Of a stretch of DNA of 46,701 nt, positions 35,456 to 44,434 are shown piece by piece (the stretch's first letter is position 1; every line of letters starts with the position of its first letter). A program made the position numbers and the translations under genes. Source of the DNA: UBA4416 sp031539425 (GTDB lineage: Bacteria > Bacteroidota > Bacteroidia > B-17B0 > Aurantibacillaceae); assembly GCA_031539425.1 (NCBI GenBank), contig JAVKLI010000071.1:1-46701 (forward strand), written 5' to 3'. Below the pieces are notes generated by a model, which was not told where the DNA came from, ran no database searches, and saw only the letters and a list, made by a program, of their open reading frames with translations.

Positions 35456-35483
35456 CAAAAATAGAACTAAGTTGGAAATTCAA
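35456..35483 (-). promoter_or_regulatory. Putative minus-strand promoter upstream of the T9SS region
   Basis: On the minus strand TTG (35483-35481) and TATTTTTG (35463-35456) are 17 bases apart, a full -33/-7 match. Transcription would begin near 35449, about 215 bases before the T9SS cargo start, and would run through the sorting-domain remnant and the TTTG repeat. Confidence 0.45.
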
Positions 35484-35516
35484 TTTGACATAAATAGGCT
35501 TAAAAGCACAAAATAC

Positions 35517-36035
35517 CTAAAATAAAAACTTTGCTTTCTCGTTTTTACCTTTTAAGTTGTCAAATTGAAAGTTTGTTATAAATTGAAACTTCTTTGAGCC
35601 GTTAAGAACATGAATGATGTTTTGTTGCAACTCTTTTGCATCATCACTATCTATTTTTAAAAAATAATGTGTAGTGTTTAGTTCGTTAATAAATAAAACT
35701 TGTTTTTGAGCTTCATTATTAAATAAATCATCTATTAATGCTTGGTTAATTGATGGTACAAATGTGTTGGTAAAATTTGGTATTAATGAAAACGATACAC
35801 CTATTTTTTCTTTAAAATCTTGAAATAATGGAAATAAAAAACAATCTGATGAATTTAGCTCAAACTCTAGGGTATCAGTTAGCTTGAGTTGTAAATTAAC
35901 TAATTGATTGATGTAATAAATTACTTTGTAAATAGTATCATGTGATGAAATTAATATTACTTCAAATGGATAATCGTTAAAGTCTTCGTCTTCTAATGTA
36001 TAAGTGTGTGTTTTTAATTTTGAGCTCCTACTCAT
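35517..36035 (-). CDS. IPExxxVDY family protein
   Basis: 172-residue soluble protein, resembling the Bacteroidota-specific IPExxxVDY family of unknown function. The pattern is YPFEVILISSHDTIYKVIYY near residue 22, an acidic middle region, and INELNTTHYFLKID around 115-128, where most members have the IPExxxVDY core (here INELNTTHY, so the name-giving residues are only partly kept). No signal peptide or membrane helix is seen. It starts 15 bases after fabI, and probably shares its transcript. Confidence 0.65.
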   Translation of the reverse strand: MSRSSKLKTHTYTLEDEDFNDYPFEVILISSHDTIYKVIYYINQLVNLQLKLTDTLEFELNSSDCFLFPLFQDFKEKIGVSFSLIPNFTNTFVPSINQALIDDLFNNEAQKQVLFINELNTTHYFLKIDSDDAKELQQNIIHVLNGSKKFQFITNFQFDNLKGKNEKAKFLF

Positions 36036-36050
36036 TTAATTGTAATTTCC

Positions 36051-36863
36051 TTATTTAGAGAATTTTTCAATTTGTTCGGTACTAACGCCAGTAGTGCTAT
36101 AACCGCCATCATGAAACAAATTTTGCATAGTTACCATTCTTGTTAAATCCGAAAATAAACAAACTGTATAATTAGCGCAATCGTCTGCGGTAGCATTCCC
36201 TAGCGGTGATTGTACATCTGAAAAGTTATAAAAATCTTCGAAACCTTTGATGCCAGATCCGGCAGTAGTTTTAGTTGGAGATTGAGAAATGGTATTTATT
36301 CTCACTTTTTTTTCTTTTCCATAATGGTAACCAAATGTTCGTGCAATGCTTTCTAACATAGCTTTTATGTCTGCCATATCAGTATAAAAAGGATAAGCTC
36401 TTTGCGCAGCAGCATAAGATAAGGCTACAACAGAGGCATGTTCATTTAGAGCATCCAACTGATGCGCTACCGCCAACATTTTATGAAATGATAAAGCAGA
36501 AACGTCTATTCCTTTTTGAAAGTATTCATAGTTAAGTGCTGTGTAAGGAATGTTTTTTCTAATATTAATACTCATACCTATTGAATGTAATACAAAATCA
36601 ATTTTACCTCCTAAATGACTCATTGAATCTTGATAAAGCTTTGTGAGCTCTTCAACATTGGTAGCATCTGCAGGAATAATTTTTGAATTTGTTTCTTCGG
36701 CTAATTTGTTTATTTCTCCCATACGCATAGCTATTGGCGCATTGGTTAAAGTAAAAGTAGCCCCTTCTTCATGGCATCTTTGAGCCACTTTCCAAGCAAT
36801 TGAGTTTGAATCTAAGGCTCCAGTAATAATACCTCGTTTTCCTTTTAATAAATTATTTGGCAT
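36051..36863 (-). CDS. fabI: Enoyl-[acyl-carrier-protein] reductase (NADH)
   Basis: Last reductive step of the fatty-acid elongation cycle. 270 residues. GKRGIITGALDSNSIAWKVA (8-27) is the cofactor loop typical of FabI, and HSIGMSINI is the mid-strand motif. Tyr150 and Tyr160-x6-Lys167 (YTDMADIK) give the catalytic pattern. The C-terminus is short and charged. A -7 box lies upstream and an IPExxxVDY gene follows after 15 bases. As a FabI-type enzyme it would be in the class targeted by triclosan-like inhibitors, but sensitivity cannot be read here. Confidence 0.95.
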   Translation of the reverse strand: MPNNLLKGKRGIITGALDSNSIAWKVAQRCHEEGATFTLTNAPIAMRMGEINKLAEETNSKIIPADATNVEELTKLYQDSMSHLGGKIDFVLHSIGMSINIRKNIPYTALNYEYFQKGIDVSALSFHKMLAVAHQLDALNEHASVVALSYAAAQRAYPFYTDMADIKAMLESIARTFGYHYGKEKKVRINTISQSPTKTTAGSGIKGFEDFYNFSDVQSPLGNATADDCANYTVCLFSDLTRMVTMQNLFHDGGYSTTGVSTEQIEKFSK

Positions 36864-36899
36864 AAAAAATATTTTGGTTATTTGCTAATATAAGATTTA

Positions 36900-36907
36900 C
36901 AAAAATA
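36900..36907 (-). promoter_or_regulatory. Putative fabI promoter (-7 box)
   Basis: TATTTTTG on the minus strand fits TAnnTTTG exactly, 36 bases before the fabI ATG in a 127-base gap. No TTG sits at the standard -33 distance. Confidence 0.45.
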
Positions 36908-36990
36908 CAATAAACTTTTCTGCAGATAATATTTAAAGATAAGTTTTAAAGTTTTTTAAGCGTTTAGCTGCTTTTGTAGTTTTTATACCG

Positions 36991-37320
36991 TTATACCACA
37001 GGCATAACTCCTAATTTTTTACCTACCGCTTGGATGGTATCTTTTATTTGTTTGGCTGTATCAACATCGTTTGTAGCGCGAATGTAAGTATCTGTAAGAG
37101 TGATGATATTTTGAATATAAAACTTTTTCATCTCGTCTATACTCATATCTTTTGTCCATAAATCTATACGAAGGGTATTGTTTTCTTTTGCATCCCAAAG
37201 AGCTAGCATCATACTTTTGCATTCGCCTTGCTCTATAGCATCATTAGTATGCCAATTAATTTGTTGTGGAATTTTGTTATCGTCTATGATTACTTTTAAA
37301 ACAATATCGGTAGTAGGCAT
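36991..37320 (-). CDS. gldC: Gliding motility protein GldC
   Basis: 109-residue soluble protein of the GldC family, which is restricted to Bacteroidota and is needed for full gliding in Flavobacterium-type cells, with an unknown molecular role. Landmarks are INWHTNDAIEQGECKSMMLA, LWDAKENNTLRIDLWTKDMS and the FYIQNIITLTDTYIRAT helix. Many non-gliding members also keep gldC, so motility cannot be inferred. It lies 26 bases after a DUF1573 gene on the same strand. Confidence 0.88.
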   Translation of the reverse strand: MPTTDIVLKVIIDDNKIPQQINWHTNDAIEQGECKSMMLALWDAKENNTLRIDLWTKDMSIDEMKKFYIQNIITLTDTYIRATNDVDTAKQIKDTIQAVGKKLGVMPVV

Positions 37321-37346
37321 AAATAAAATATTGTTACTGTAAGTAA

Positions 37347-37853
37347 TTAGCTACCTTGCTTTTTAGTTAAACTTTTGGTTTCTTTTGGGGCTGCAATTTT
37401 AGGTGCTGTATTATTATTTTGATTGCCTTCTTGAGGTAATACAATACCTTTAATTTTTACTACCATCGAGGCTAATTTGGCATTTGACACTACAGTTACT
37501 TTTTTATCAAATGCGCCCACACGTTTGGTATCATATTTTACTTTTATAATGGCAGATTTGCCTGGTAATATTGGTTCTTGAGGCCATCCTTGTTTCCCAT
37601 CTATTACAGCGGTTGTGCAGCCACATTCGCCTGAAACGTTTGATATAGTAAGGGGTGCTTTACCTGTATTTTTTATTTTAAATTCTCTGATGCCATTTGC
37701 ATCAAATGGGATGCTTCCATAATCTAACACATCATTTTCAAATTCAATATTAGGTGCGTTAGTATCATTAGATGGTATTATTGAAGGTTGAGCTAAAGCA
37801 AAATGACTTATTAAAATAAAAGTAATTGTTGCAATTGAAAGTATAGATTTCAT
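37347..37853 (-). CDS. DUF1573 domain protein (copy 2)
   Basis: Exported protein of 168 residues, with a signal peptide (MKSILSIATITFILISHFALAQ) and one DUF1573 Ig-like domain. YGSIPFDANGIREFKIKNTG, TISNVSGECGCTTAVIDGK and KSAIIKVKYDTKRVGAFDKK are the family blocks, including the Cys-Gly-Cys-Thr element. The C-terminus is Lys/Thr/Ser-rich and disordered. The function is unknown. It follows the related gene at 37879 by 25 bases, and gldC follows after 26. Confidence 0.88.
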   Translation of the reverse strand: MKSILSIATITFILISHFALAQPSIIPSNDTNAPNIEFENDVLDYGSIPFDANGIREFKIKNTGKAPLTISNVSGECGCTTAVIDGKQGWPQEPILPGKSAIIKVKYDTKRVGAFDKKVTVVSNAKLASMVVKIKGIVLPQEGNQNNNTAPKIAAPKETKSLTKKQGS

Positions 37854-37878
37854 AATTTAAATAAATAAAAGTTAAACT

Positions 37879-38337
37879 TTAATTTGCTATTGGAGCTTCT
37901 TTAGAAGTATTATTTACTGGGAAAGCTTGTTCTATTGGTTTTGCAGCTATATTTCCAGATATTGTAAGGGTTATATTAGCTGTTTTGGCATTTGAAACCA
38001 CCATAACAGATTTAGATATGGGGCCAACTCTCATATTATCATAGCGTACTTTTATTTCGCCCATTTTGCCTGGTAATATAGGTTCTTTAGGGCATTGTGG
38101 CACGGTGCATCCGCAAGAGCCAGCGCAATTGCTTATAATTAAAGGTTCTTTGCCTGTATTTTTAAATTTAAATACACATTCTGTATTATCACCCTGCATG
38201 ACGTTTCCAAAATCATGGGTCATTTTTTCAAAAATAATTTCGGGAGCGTTAGTATTTTCTGAATTAGGTGATGCAGTTTGAGCAAAAGTAAAAGTTGTAA
38301 AAGAAACTAAAGCTAAAGTTGAAAAAAATAATTTCAT
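37879..38337 (-). CDS. DUF1573 domain protein (copy 1)
   Basis: Exported protein of 152 residues with a signal peptide (MKLFFSTLALVSFTTFTFAQ) and one DUF1573 domain: THDFGNVMQGDNTECVFKFK, ISNCAGSCGCTVPQCP and MGEIKVRYDNMRVGPISKSV. It is clearly paralogous to the next gene and is the first of the DUF1573-DUF1573-gldC string. A -7 box lies 30 bases upstream. Confidence 0.88.
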   Translation of the reverse strand: MKLFFSTLALVSFTTFTFAQTASPNSENTNAPEIIFEKMTHDFGNVMQGDNTECVFKFKNTGKEPLIISNCAGSCGCTVPQCPKEPILPGKMGEIKVRYDNMRVGPISKSVMVVSNAKTANITLTISGNIAAKPIEQAFPVNNTSKEAPIAN

Positions 38338-38366
38338 ACGATTAATAATTTAAATTATGTGCAGCT

Positions 38367-38374
38367 CAAATATA
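38367..38374 (-). promoter_or_regulatory. Putative DUF1573-gldC promoter (-7 box)
   Basis: TATATTTG on the minus strand fits TAnnTTTG, 29 bases before the first DUF1573 start codon. The 107-base gap to valS holds this and an opposite-facing box. Confidence 0.42.
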
Positions 38375-38397
38375 TAAAGAGAGTTTAAAAAGTTCAC

Positions 38398-38405
38398 TAA
38401 TTTTG
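38398..38405 (+). promoter_or_regulatory. Putative valS promoter (-7 box)
   Basis: TAATTTTG fits TAnnTTTG exactly, 39 bases before the valS ATG. It lies back-to-back with the minus-strand box at 38367-38374. Confidence 0.42.
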
Positions 38406-38444
38406 TAATAAAATTAACATATTTTAGAAAATTAGATAGAACCC

Positions 38445-41081
38445 ATGGAAATTCCAAAAACAATTGACGCAAAACAAATAGAAGATAAATGGTACCAATT
38501 TTGGATTCAAAACCATTTTTTTAAATCTACGCCCAATAACAAAAAGCCCTACACTATTGTAATGCCTCCACCTAATGTTACTGGAGTGTTACATATGGGA
38601 CACATGTTAAACAATACTATTCAAGATGTACTTATTAGAAAAGCTCGTATGGAGGGCTACAACGCTTGTTGGGTGCCAGGAACAGACCATGCTAGTATTG
38701 CAACAGAAAGTAAAGTATTAGCCCATTTAAAAGAGCAAGGATTTACTAAAGAAAACATATCTCGAGAAACATTTTTAGAATCTGCTTGGGAGTGGAATAA
38801 AAAGTATGGGGGTATTATTTTACAACAACTAAAAAAGCTAGGCGCAAGCTGCGATTGGGATAGAACAGCCTTTACCATGGATGCAGATAAAAGTGAAGCT
38901 GTATTTGATGCTTTTATCCATTTATATAATAAAGGATTAATTTATAAAGGTACTCGGGTTGTAAATTGGGATCCGGAAGGATTAACAGCTATAAGTGATG
39001 AAGAGGTAATTTATAAAGAAACATCTAGTAATTTAATTTATTTAAAATATGTAATTGAAAACACAACTGATTTTATAACTGTTGCCACCACAAGGCCAGA
39101 AACCATTATGGGAGACGTGGCAGTATGTGTAAATCCTAATGATGAGAAATATGCGCACTTAAAAAACAAGTTTGTAATTATTCCGTTAATTAACAAACGT
39201 ATTCCTATTATTTTTGATGAATACGTTGATAAAAATTTTGGATCGGGCGCATTAAAAGTAACACCAGCACATGATGTAAATGATTATGAATTAGGTAAAA
39301 AACACAACCTTGAAACAATAGACATTTTAACTAAAGAAGGGAAAATATCTAACCAATCGCCTATATATGTTGGAATGGATAGATTTGAATGCCGAAAAAA
39401 AATAAGTAAGGAGCTAGAAGCAAAAGGCTTGCTAGTTAAAGTAGAGCAAATAAAAAACAAAGTTGGCTACAGCGAAAGAACCAATGCTGTAATAGAACCA
39501 CGCATTAGTATGCAATGGTACGTAAAGATGGAACAATTAAGCAAGCCAGCTTTAAACAATGTGTTAAACAACAATATCAATTTAATACCCGATAAGTTTA
39601 TAAACACATACAAACACTGGATGGGTAATGTAAAAGATTGGTGCATTAGCCGTCAATTATGGTGGGGGCAACAAATACCAGCTTGGTATGATAATAAAGG
39701 AAACATAGCTGTTTGTAAAACAAAACAAGAGGCAATAGCGCAATTAAAAAAACAAAATAATACTGTAACCGAAAACGACATAAAACAAGATGATGATGTG
39801 TTGGATACCTGGTTTTCTTCATGGTTATGGCCCATTACAGTATTTGATTCTAAAGTTATTCAAACACAGAAACCAAATGCCGAATTACAATATTATTATC
39901 CAACCAATGATTTAGTAACGGCGCCCGAAATATTGTTTTTTTGGGTTGCCCGTATGATTATTTCGGGTTTTGAATGGGTAAATGCAAAACCATTTACCAA
40001 TGTTTATTTAACTGGCATTGTGCGTGACAAATTAGGTAGGAAAATGAGCAAAAGCCTTGGCAATAGCCCCGATCCATTAGATTTAATAAATCAATACAGC
40101 GCAGATGGGGTAAGGGTAGGTATGCTACTTTGCTCTCCTGCCGGTAATGATTTAATGTTTGATGAAAAGTATTGTATGCAGGGCAGAAATTTTGCAAATA
40201 AAGTTTGGAATTCGTTTAGACTGATGGAAGGCTTTAGTTTAGAGAATAAGGCACAACCCAACATTAATAAACAAGCTACCATTTGGTTTGAAAACAGATT
40301 AAATGAACAATTAGAGCTCATTAATGATCTATATAAAAAATATAAAATGAGTGAAGCCTTGATGGCTACATACAAATTGGTTTGGGATGATTTTTGCGCT
40401 TGGTATTTAGAAATTATTAAACCTGAATTTATTGATGGCAAAGCAAAAACATTAGACGCAGAAACTCACGCAAAAACAATTTACTTTTTTGAATCGATTT
40501 TAAAATTGATGCACCCTTGGATGCCTTTTATTACTGAAGAGATTTGGCATTTAATTAAACAAAGAAATACAAACGAAAGTTTAATTATTTCAGAGTGGCC
40601 ACACGTATCTGCATATAATACCCAACTACTAAAAGAGTTTGAATTAACAAAAGAAATTATTACAACAGTTAGAAATATTAAAACGCAAAATCAAATTTTG
40701 GTAAAAACACAGATAGGCTTGTACAATATAAAAAATGCTCCTATTAAACAATTTGAAGAGGTGATTATAAAGTTTAATAATTTAAGTAGTATTCAAAACA
40801 ATTCTCAAATTACTACAGAAAGTGGGCTTTCATTTATGGTAGATACCTATCAATTTTTTATTCCACATAAATCTGAAGTGCTAGATAATAAAGCTAAATT
40901 GAAGTTAGAAGAGGATTTAAAATACTTTCAGGAATTTTTAAAAACTTTGGAGGCTAAATTGAATAACCCAAAATTTACAGAAAAAGCCAATGAAAAAGTA
41001 ATTGCATTAGAACAAAAAAAATTACAAGATACGCTTGAAAAAATAAATACTTTGGAACAACAGTTGATTAAATTAAACTAA
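38445..41081 (+). CDS. valS: Valyl-tRNA synthetase
   Basis: Class I aminoacyl-tRNA synthetase charging tRNA-Val. 878 residues, normal. PPPNVTGVLHMGH ends in the HIGH-type motif (His50-Met-Gly-His53). The CP1 editing domain contains TVATTRPETIMGDVAVCVNP. KMSKS is at 533-537 (GRKMSKSLGNSPDPLDLI). The anticodon-binding region follows, and the last 70 residues form the coiled-coil arm. It is convergent with the outer-membrane barrel gene, with 12 bases between them. Confidence 0.97.
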   Translation: MEIPKTIDAKQIEDKWYQFWIQNHFFKSTPNNKKPYTIVMPPPNVTGVLHMGHMLNNTIQDVLIRKARMEGYNACWVPGTDHASIATESKVLAHLKEQGFTKENISRETFLESAWEWNKKYGGIILQQLKKLGASCDWDRTAFTMDADKSEAVFDAFIHLYNKGLIYKGTRVVNWDPEGLTAISDEEVIYKETSSNLIYLKYVIENTTDFITVATTRPETIMGDVAVCVNPNDEKYAHLKNKFVIIPLINKRIPIIFDEYVDKNFGSGALKVTPAHDVNDYELGKKHNLETIDILTKEGKISNQSPIYVGMDRFECRKKISKELEAKGLLVKVEQIKNKVGYSERTNAVIEPRISMQWYVKMEQLSKPALNNVLNNNINLIPDKFINTYKHWMGNVKDWCISRQLWWGQQIPAWYDNKGNIAVCKTKQEAIAQLKKQNNTVTENDIKQDDDVLDTWFSSWLWPITVFDSKVIQTQKPNAELQYYYPTNDLVTAPEILFFWVARMIISGFEWVNAKPFTNVYLTGIVRDKLGRKMSKSLGNSPDPLDLINQYSADGVRVGMLLCSPAGNDLMFDEKYCMQGRNFANKVWNSFRLMEGFSLENKAQPNINKQATIWFENRLNEQLELINDLYKKYKMSEALMATYKLVWDDFCAWYLEIIKPEFIDGKAKTLDAETHAKTIYFFESILKLMHPWMPFITEEIWHLIKQRNTNESLIISEWPHVSAYNTQLLKEFELTKEIITTVRNIKTQNQILVKTQIGLYNIKNAPIKQFEEVIIKFNNLSSIQNNSQITTESGLSFMVDTYQFFIPHKSEVLDNKAKLKLEEDLKYFQEFLKTLEAKLNNPKFTEKANEKVIALEQKKLQDTLEKINTLEQQLIKLN

Positions 41082-41093
41082 TTACTAAGTTTA

Positions 41094-43592
41094 TCAAAAA
41101 CCACCACCTTCCATGCCTTCTTGGCTGCCTTTTTGTTTATTCTTTTTAAATAAAGAAGCATCTTGTTTGCCAAAATTCCATATAGCGGTAAATTTAACAA
41201 AACGCACTTCTCGCCTGCGCGCCATATATTGACTGTATGAAGCTGTATTGTAGGTAGTGCCCATTCTGCGAACATCAAAAATGTCATTTAATGATAAATT
41301 TAAAGAAAGTATTCGTCCAAAATTTTTATTTAAAGATACATCTACTGCATACACAGGGTTTAAATAACCAAGTAAAACAGGCCTTTCCGATTCATAATTG
41401 CTATTTACTTGAAGTGTAATATCTTTTGGAAATTTAAACGTAAAATTGGCTTTTGCATTAAACGCATAACCCTCTGCCACTTGGGCTGGCAAAGTAGGTA
41501 AGGCAACGCCTTTAATATAAATATAGAAAGTATTTGCGTTTAAATTCATTTCTAAAAACTTTGTAATATTGTATTTATAAGAATTTTCAACACCATAACG
41601 TAGGCCGTTTTCGCCATTTACTGTAGTATTTATAAGGATGTTAGATTCGTTTGGATTGGCACTAAAGTAGCCTACATCAACAATAGGTTGCTCTTCATAT
41701 CTAAAATAAAGCGAGGCTAAATAATTTCCTTTTTCAAACACCTTGTTATAGTTTAGCTCTGCAATATTTTTAAATTCTGGCTTTAGCTCTGGGTTACCAA
41801 CTCGCCTGTTTTGATTATCTGCAAACATGATAAATGGCATTAACTGAAAAAAATTTGGTCGTTGAATTTTTCTTGAAAAGTTAAGTTGCACTTCTTGATT
41901 GCCTTCCATTTTTTTTGAAAAATAAAGCGACGGAAATAATGCGTTGAGTAAATTACTTGAATTGGTAGGGTATTCATACGAAAAAGCTAATTTTTTATCT
42001 AGTATTTCGCCAGCGTAATAGGATTGTTCAAAGCGTAGGCCTGCTTGATAAGCTATTGTAAAAATGGTAATAGACGAGTAGTTTACATAAGCTGCATTTA
42101 CTATATCTGTTATTTTATAAATGTTACTTAGATTTCCATCTCTTACAAAAGGCTCAGTTAATATACTTGTATTGGCTGTTCGGTTATAACTTTCTGTGAT
42201 TTTAGTAACTGATTTGGCGCCAATTTCAATTTTATTTATGTCGTTAATTGGATTAACATAATCCGTTTGAAATACTAATTGTTGTTCTTCTCGCCCTCCA
42301 TAATTATTTTGAAAACTGAGTGGGTTTAAACTATTAGATATGTTTTTAAATGTAGAAAACAAATAATAGTTTTCTCCTTTGCTGTAGTTATAGCTTAAAT
42401 CAGCGGTTAACTCTTTACCCGCAGTAGGAAATAATTTTTTATACATCAATTTTGAATTATAATTTTTATAGTGCACCTCTCTAAAATTGTTTCTAAAACC
42501 GTATGTAAAAAAGGTGGAGCTATCTCTTTTAAAATTTTGATTTTCACTGGTTGTAAAATCACCTGTATTTATTGAGTTTACAAAAGAGATGGTGTTTCTG
42601 TTATTAATATAATAATCTAATCCAATGCTTCCATTGTGATGCATCCTTATCGTGCGTTCAATATTATTTTGAACGTAACCTCCTTTAATATTTTTATTGA
42701 TATCAAATTCTGTTCTATTGTTGCTACCATCGTTATCATTAACATTTTGATTAAAACTGTACATGGTAGATAAATTCCAGTTTCGTTCTTTTATATTTAG
42801 CATAGTGTTGGCATTGTATCTATCCCAAGTACCGGCGCCTCCCATAATCATGCCATTGTACCCAGATAATAAATTACGCTTCATGATAATATTTAAAATG
42901 CCGCCTGTAGCACTAGCATCAAACTTAGCTGAGGGATTAGTAATAATTTCTATACGCTCAATTTGATCGGATGGAATTTGGTTTAATGCCAACATGGTGG
43001 GTCGTCCATCTACAAATATGGTAGGGTTTTGGTTTCTTAATTGAGCATTACCATCTGCATCTACAGTTACACCTGACACGTTTTTCATCACATCTACAGC
43101 AGTGCCCCCTTTGGTAGAAATATCTTTGTCAACATTATATGTGCGTTTATCAATCGACATCATAACTGTACTTTTTTCTGCTTCTACCTCTACCGTTCCT
43201 GCAATTTGTTGGTTAATTTTTAAGGTAATATCTCCAATATCTACCTCTACTTTATCGGGGGGAAAAAGCCCTACTTGCATAACAAAATCAATATAGCCAG
43301 TATATTTAATTACAACTTTAAATTTCCCTATCGGTAAAGCATCAACTAAAAAATCACCATTACTTTGTACCAATCCGCCACCTACTAAGGAATCTTTTTT
43401 TAACGAAAAAATTTGAACCGTAGCAAACTCTAGTGGTTCAGCCGATTCAGAATCTACAACCTTGCCATATATTTTTCCAATTTTAACACCACGTATACCT
43501 TCTCCTTTTACAGCGCCACCCATATTTTTGGGCTGACTCATTAATAAATACGGGATTATAACTAAAATAAATAATAAGAATTTATAATTCAT
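41094..43592 (-). CDS. Outer-membrane beta-barrel protein, TonB-receptor-like
   Basis: 832-residue outer-membrane protein. The signal peptide (MNYKFLLFILVIIPYLLMSQ) is followed by a carboxypeptidase-regulatory-like domain (about 38-125, GKIYGKVVDSESAEPLEFAT). Next is a plug domain (about 145-240, GTAVDVMKNVSGVTVDADGN and SAKFDASATGGILNIIMKRN). The beta-barrel of the outer-membrane-beta-barrel-3 type extends to the end, with alternating aromatic strands. The C-terminus has a Lys/Gly-rich tail (ending GMEGGGF) instead of a terminal aromatic strand residue. No SusD partner is adjacent, so a nutrient substrate cannot be assigned. A -7 box is unusually close to the start codon. Confidence 0.9.
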   Translation of the reverse strand: MNYKFLLFILVIIPYLLMSQPKNMGGAVKGEGIRGVKIGKIYGKVVDSESAEPLEFATVQIFSLKKDSLVGGGLVQSNGDFLVDALPIGKFKVVIKYTGYIDFVMQVGLFPPDKVEVDIGDITLKINQQIAGTVEVEAEKSTVMMSIDKRTYNVDKDISTKGGTAVDVMKNVSGVTVDADGNAQLRNQNPTIFVDGRPTMLALNQIPSDQIERIEIITNPSAKFDASATGGILNIIMKRNLLSGYNGMIMGGAGTWDRYNANTMLNIKERNWNLSTMYSFNQNVNDNDGSNNRTEFDINKNIKGGYVQNNIERTIRMHHNGSIGLDYYINNRNTISFVNSINTGDFTTSENQNFKRDSSTFFTYGFRNNFREVHYKNYNSKLMYKKLFPTAGKELTADLSYNYSKGENYYLFSTFKNISNSLNPLSFQNNYGGREEQQLVFQTDYVNPINDINKIEIGAKSVTKITESYNRTANTSILTEPFVRDGNLSNIYKITDIVNAAYVNYSSITIFTIAYQAGLRFEQSYYAGEILDKKLAFSYEYPTNSSNLLNALFPSLYFSKKMEGNQEVQLNFSRKIQRPNFFQLMPFIMFADNQNRRVGNPELKPEFKNIAELNYNKVFEKGNYLASLYFRYEEQPIVDVGYFSANPNESNILINTTVNGENGLRYGVENSYKYNITKFLEMNLNANTFYIYIKGVALPTLPAQVAEGYAFNAKANFTFKFPKDITLQVNSNYESERPVLLGYLNPVYAVDVSLNKNFGRILSLNLSLNDIFDVRRMGTTYNTASYSQYMARRREVRFVKFTAIWNFGKQDASLFKKNKQKGSQEGMEGGGF

Positions 43593-43597
43593 ATGTG

Positions 43598-43605
43598 CAA
43601 AATTA
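43598..43605 (-). promoter_or_regulatory. -7 box almost touching the barrel-protein start
   Basis: TAATTTTG on the minus strand ends 5 bases before the ATG at 43592. If used, transcription would begin at or next to the start codon. The nearest TTTG upstream is only 13 bases away, too close for a standard -33 box, so chance is possible. Confidence 0.3.
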
Positions 43606-43690
43606 CTAGGTGTTATTTCAAAAAAGCCAGTAAATTTACCAATTAAAATAAGGTAAATAATTTACGTTGTTAATTAATTAAAATTTTGAT

Positions 43691-44428
43691 ATGTTAAATA
43701 CACAAATGGTTTTTGGCATGAGGTCAGTAATTGAAGCAATAAATGCAGATAAAACAGTTGATCACATTATCATTCAAAAAGGTTTATCTAATCAATTATA
43801 TAACGAATTACGTAAAGCAATTTATAACAAAAATATTGCGCTAAAATTTGCACCCATTGAAAAACTAAATAAATTATGTGATCATAAAAACCATCAAGGT
43901 GTTGTGGCATTTATATCACAAATAGACTATTTTAAAACAGAGCAGCTACTTCCTTTATTATTTGAAACAAACAAAACGCCCTTAATATTAATTTTAGATA
44001 AAATAACTGATGTGAGAAATTTTGGAGCCATTTGCCGCAGTGCTGAATGTTTTGGCGTACATTTTATTGTTATTCCAAGCCGTGGTGCAGCGCAAATAAA
44101 CGAAGATGCTATTAAAACAAGTGCCGGAGCACTAAATAAAATTAAAGTATGTAAAGAAGATAATTTAAAACATACGATAGATTATTTATTAGAAAGCGGT
44201 TTGCAAATTGTGGCTTGTCATGAAAAAACAACACAACACCACTTTGATATTGATTTAACAATTCCTACAGCTATTATTATGGGTTCGGAAGATCAAGGTA
44301 TATCAGGGGAATATCTTAAAAAATCTACTCATCAAGTTAAAATACCTATGTGTGGTTCTATTGCTTCACTTAATGTATCAGTAGCAACTGGCATTATTTT
44401 ACACGAAGTACTTAAACAACGCCTTTAA
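43691..44428 (+). CDS. rlmB: 23S rRNA (guanosine-2'-O-)-methyltransferase RlmB
   Basis: SPOUT-class RNA methyltransferase of 245 residues. An N-terminal L30e-like substrate-binding domain (about 5-75, VFGMRSVIEAINADKTVDHI and HKNHQGVVAFISQIDYF) is followed by the knotted catalytic domain: LILDKITDVRNFGAICRSAE, IIMGSEDQGIS and MCGSIASLNVSVATGIILHE, which form motifs 1-3. The order and length fit RlmB, which modifies G2251 (E. coli numbering); the target is not proven. murQ follows after 6 bases. Confidence 0.9.
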   Translation: MLNTQMVFGMRSVIEAINADKTVDHIIIQKGLSNQLYNELRKAIYNKNIALKFAPIEKLNKLCDHKNHQGVVAFISQIDYFKTEQLLPLLFETNKTPLILILDKITDVRNFGAICRSAECFGVHFIVIPSRGAAQINEDAIKTSAGALNKIKVCKEDNLKHTIDYLLESGLQIVACHEKTTQHHFDIDLTIPTAIIMGSEDQGISGEYLKKSTHQVKIPMCGSIASLNVSVATGIILHEVLKQRL

Positions 44429-44434
44429 AAAACC

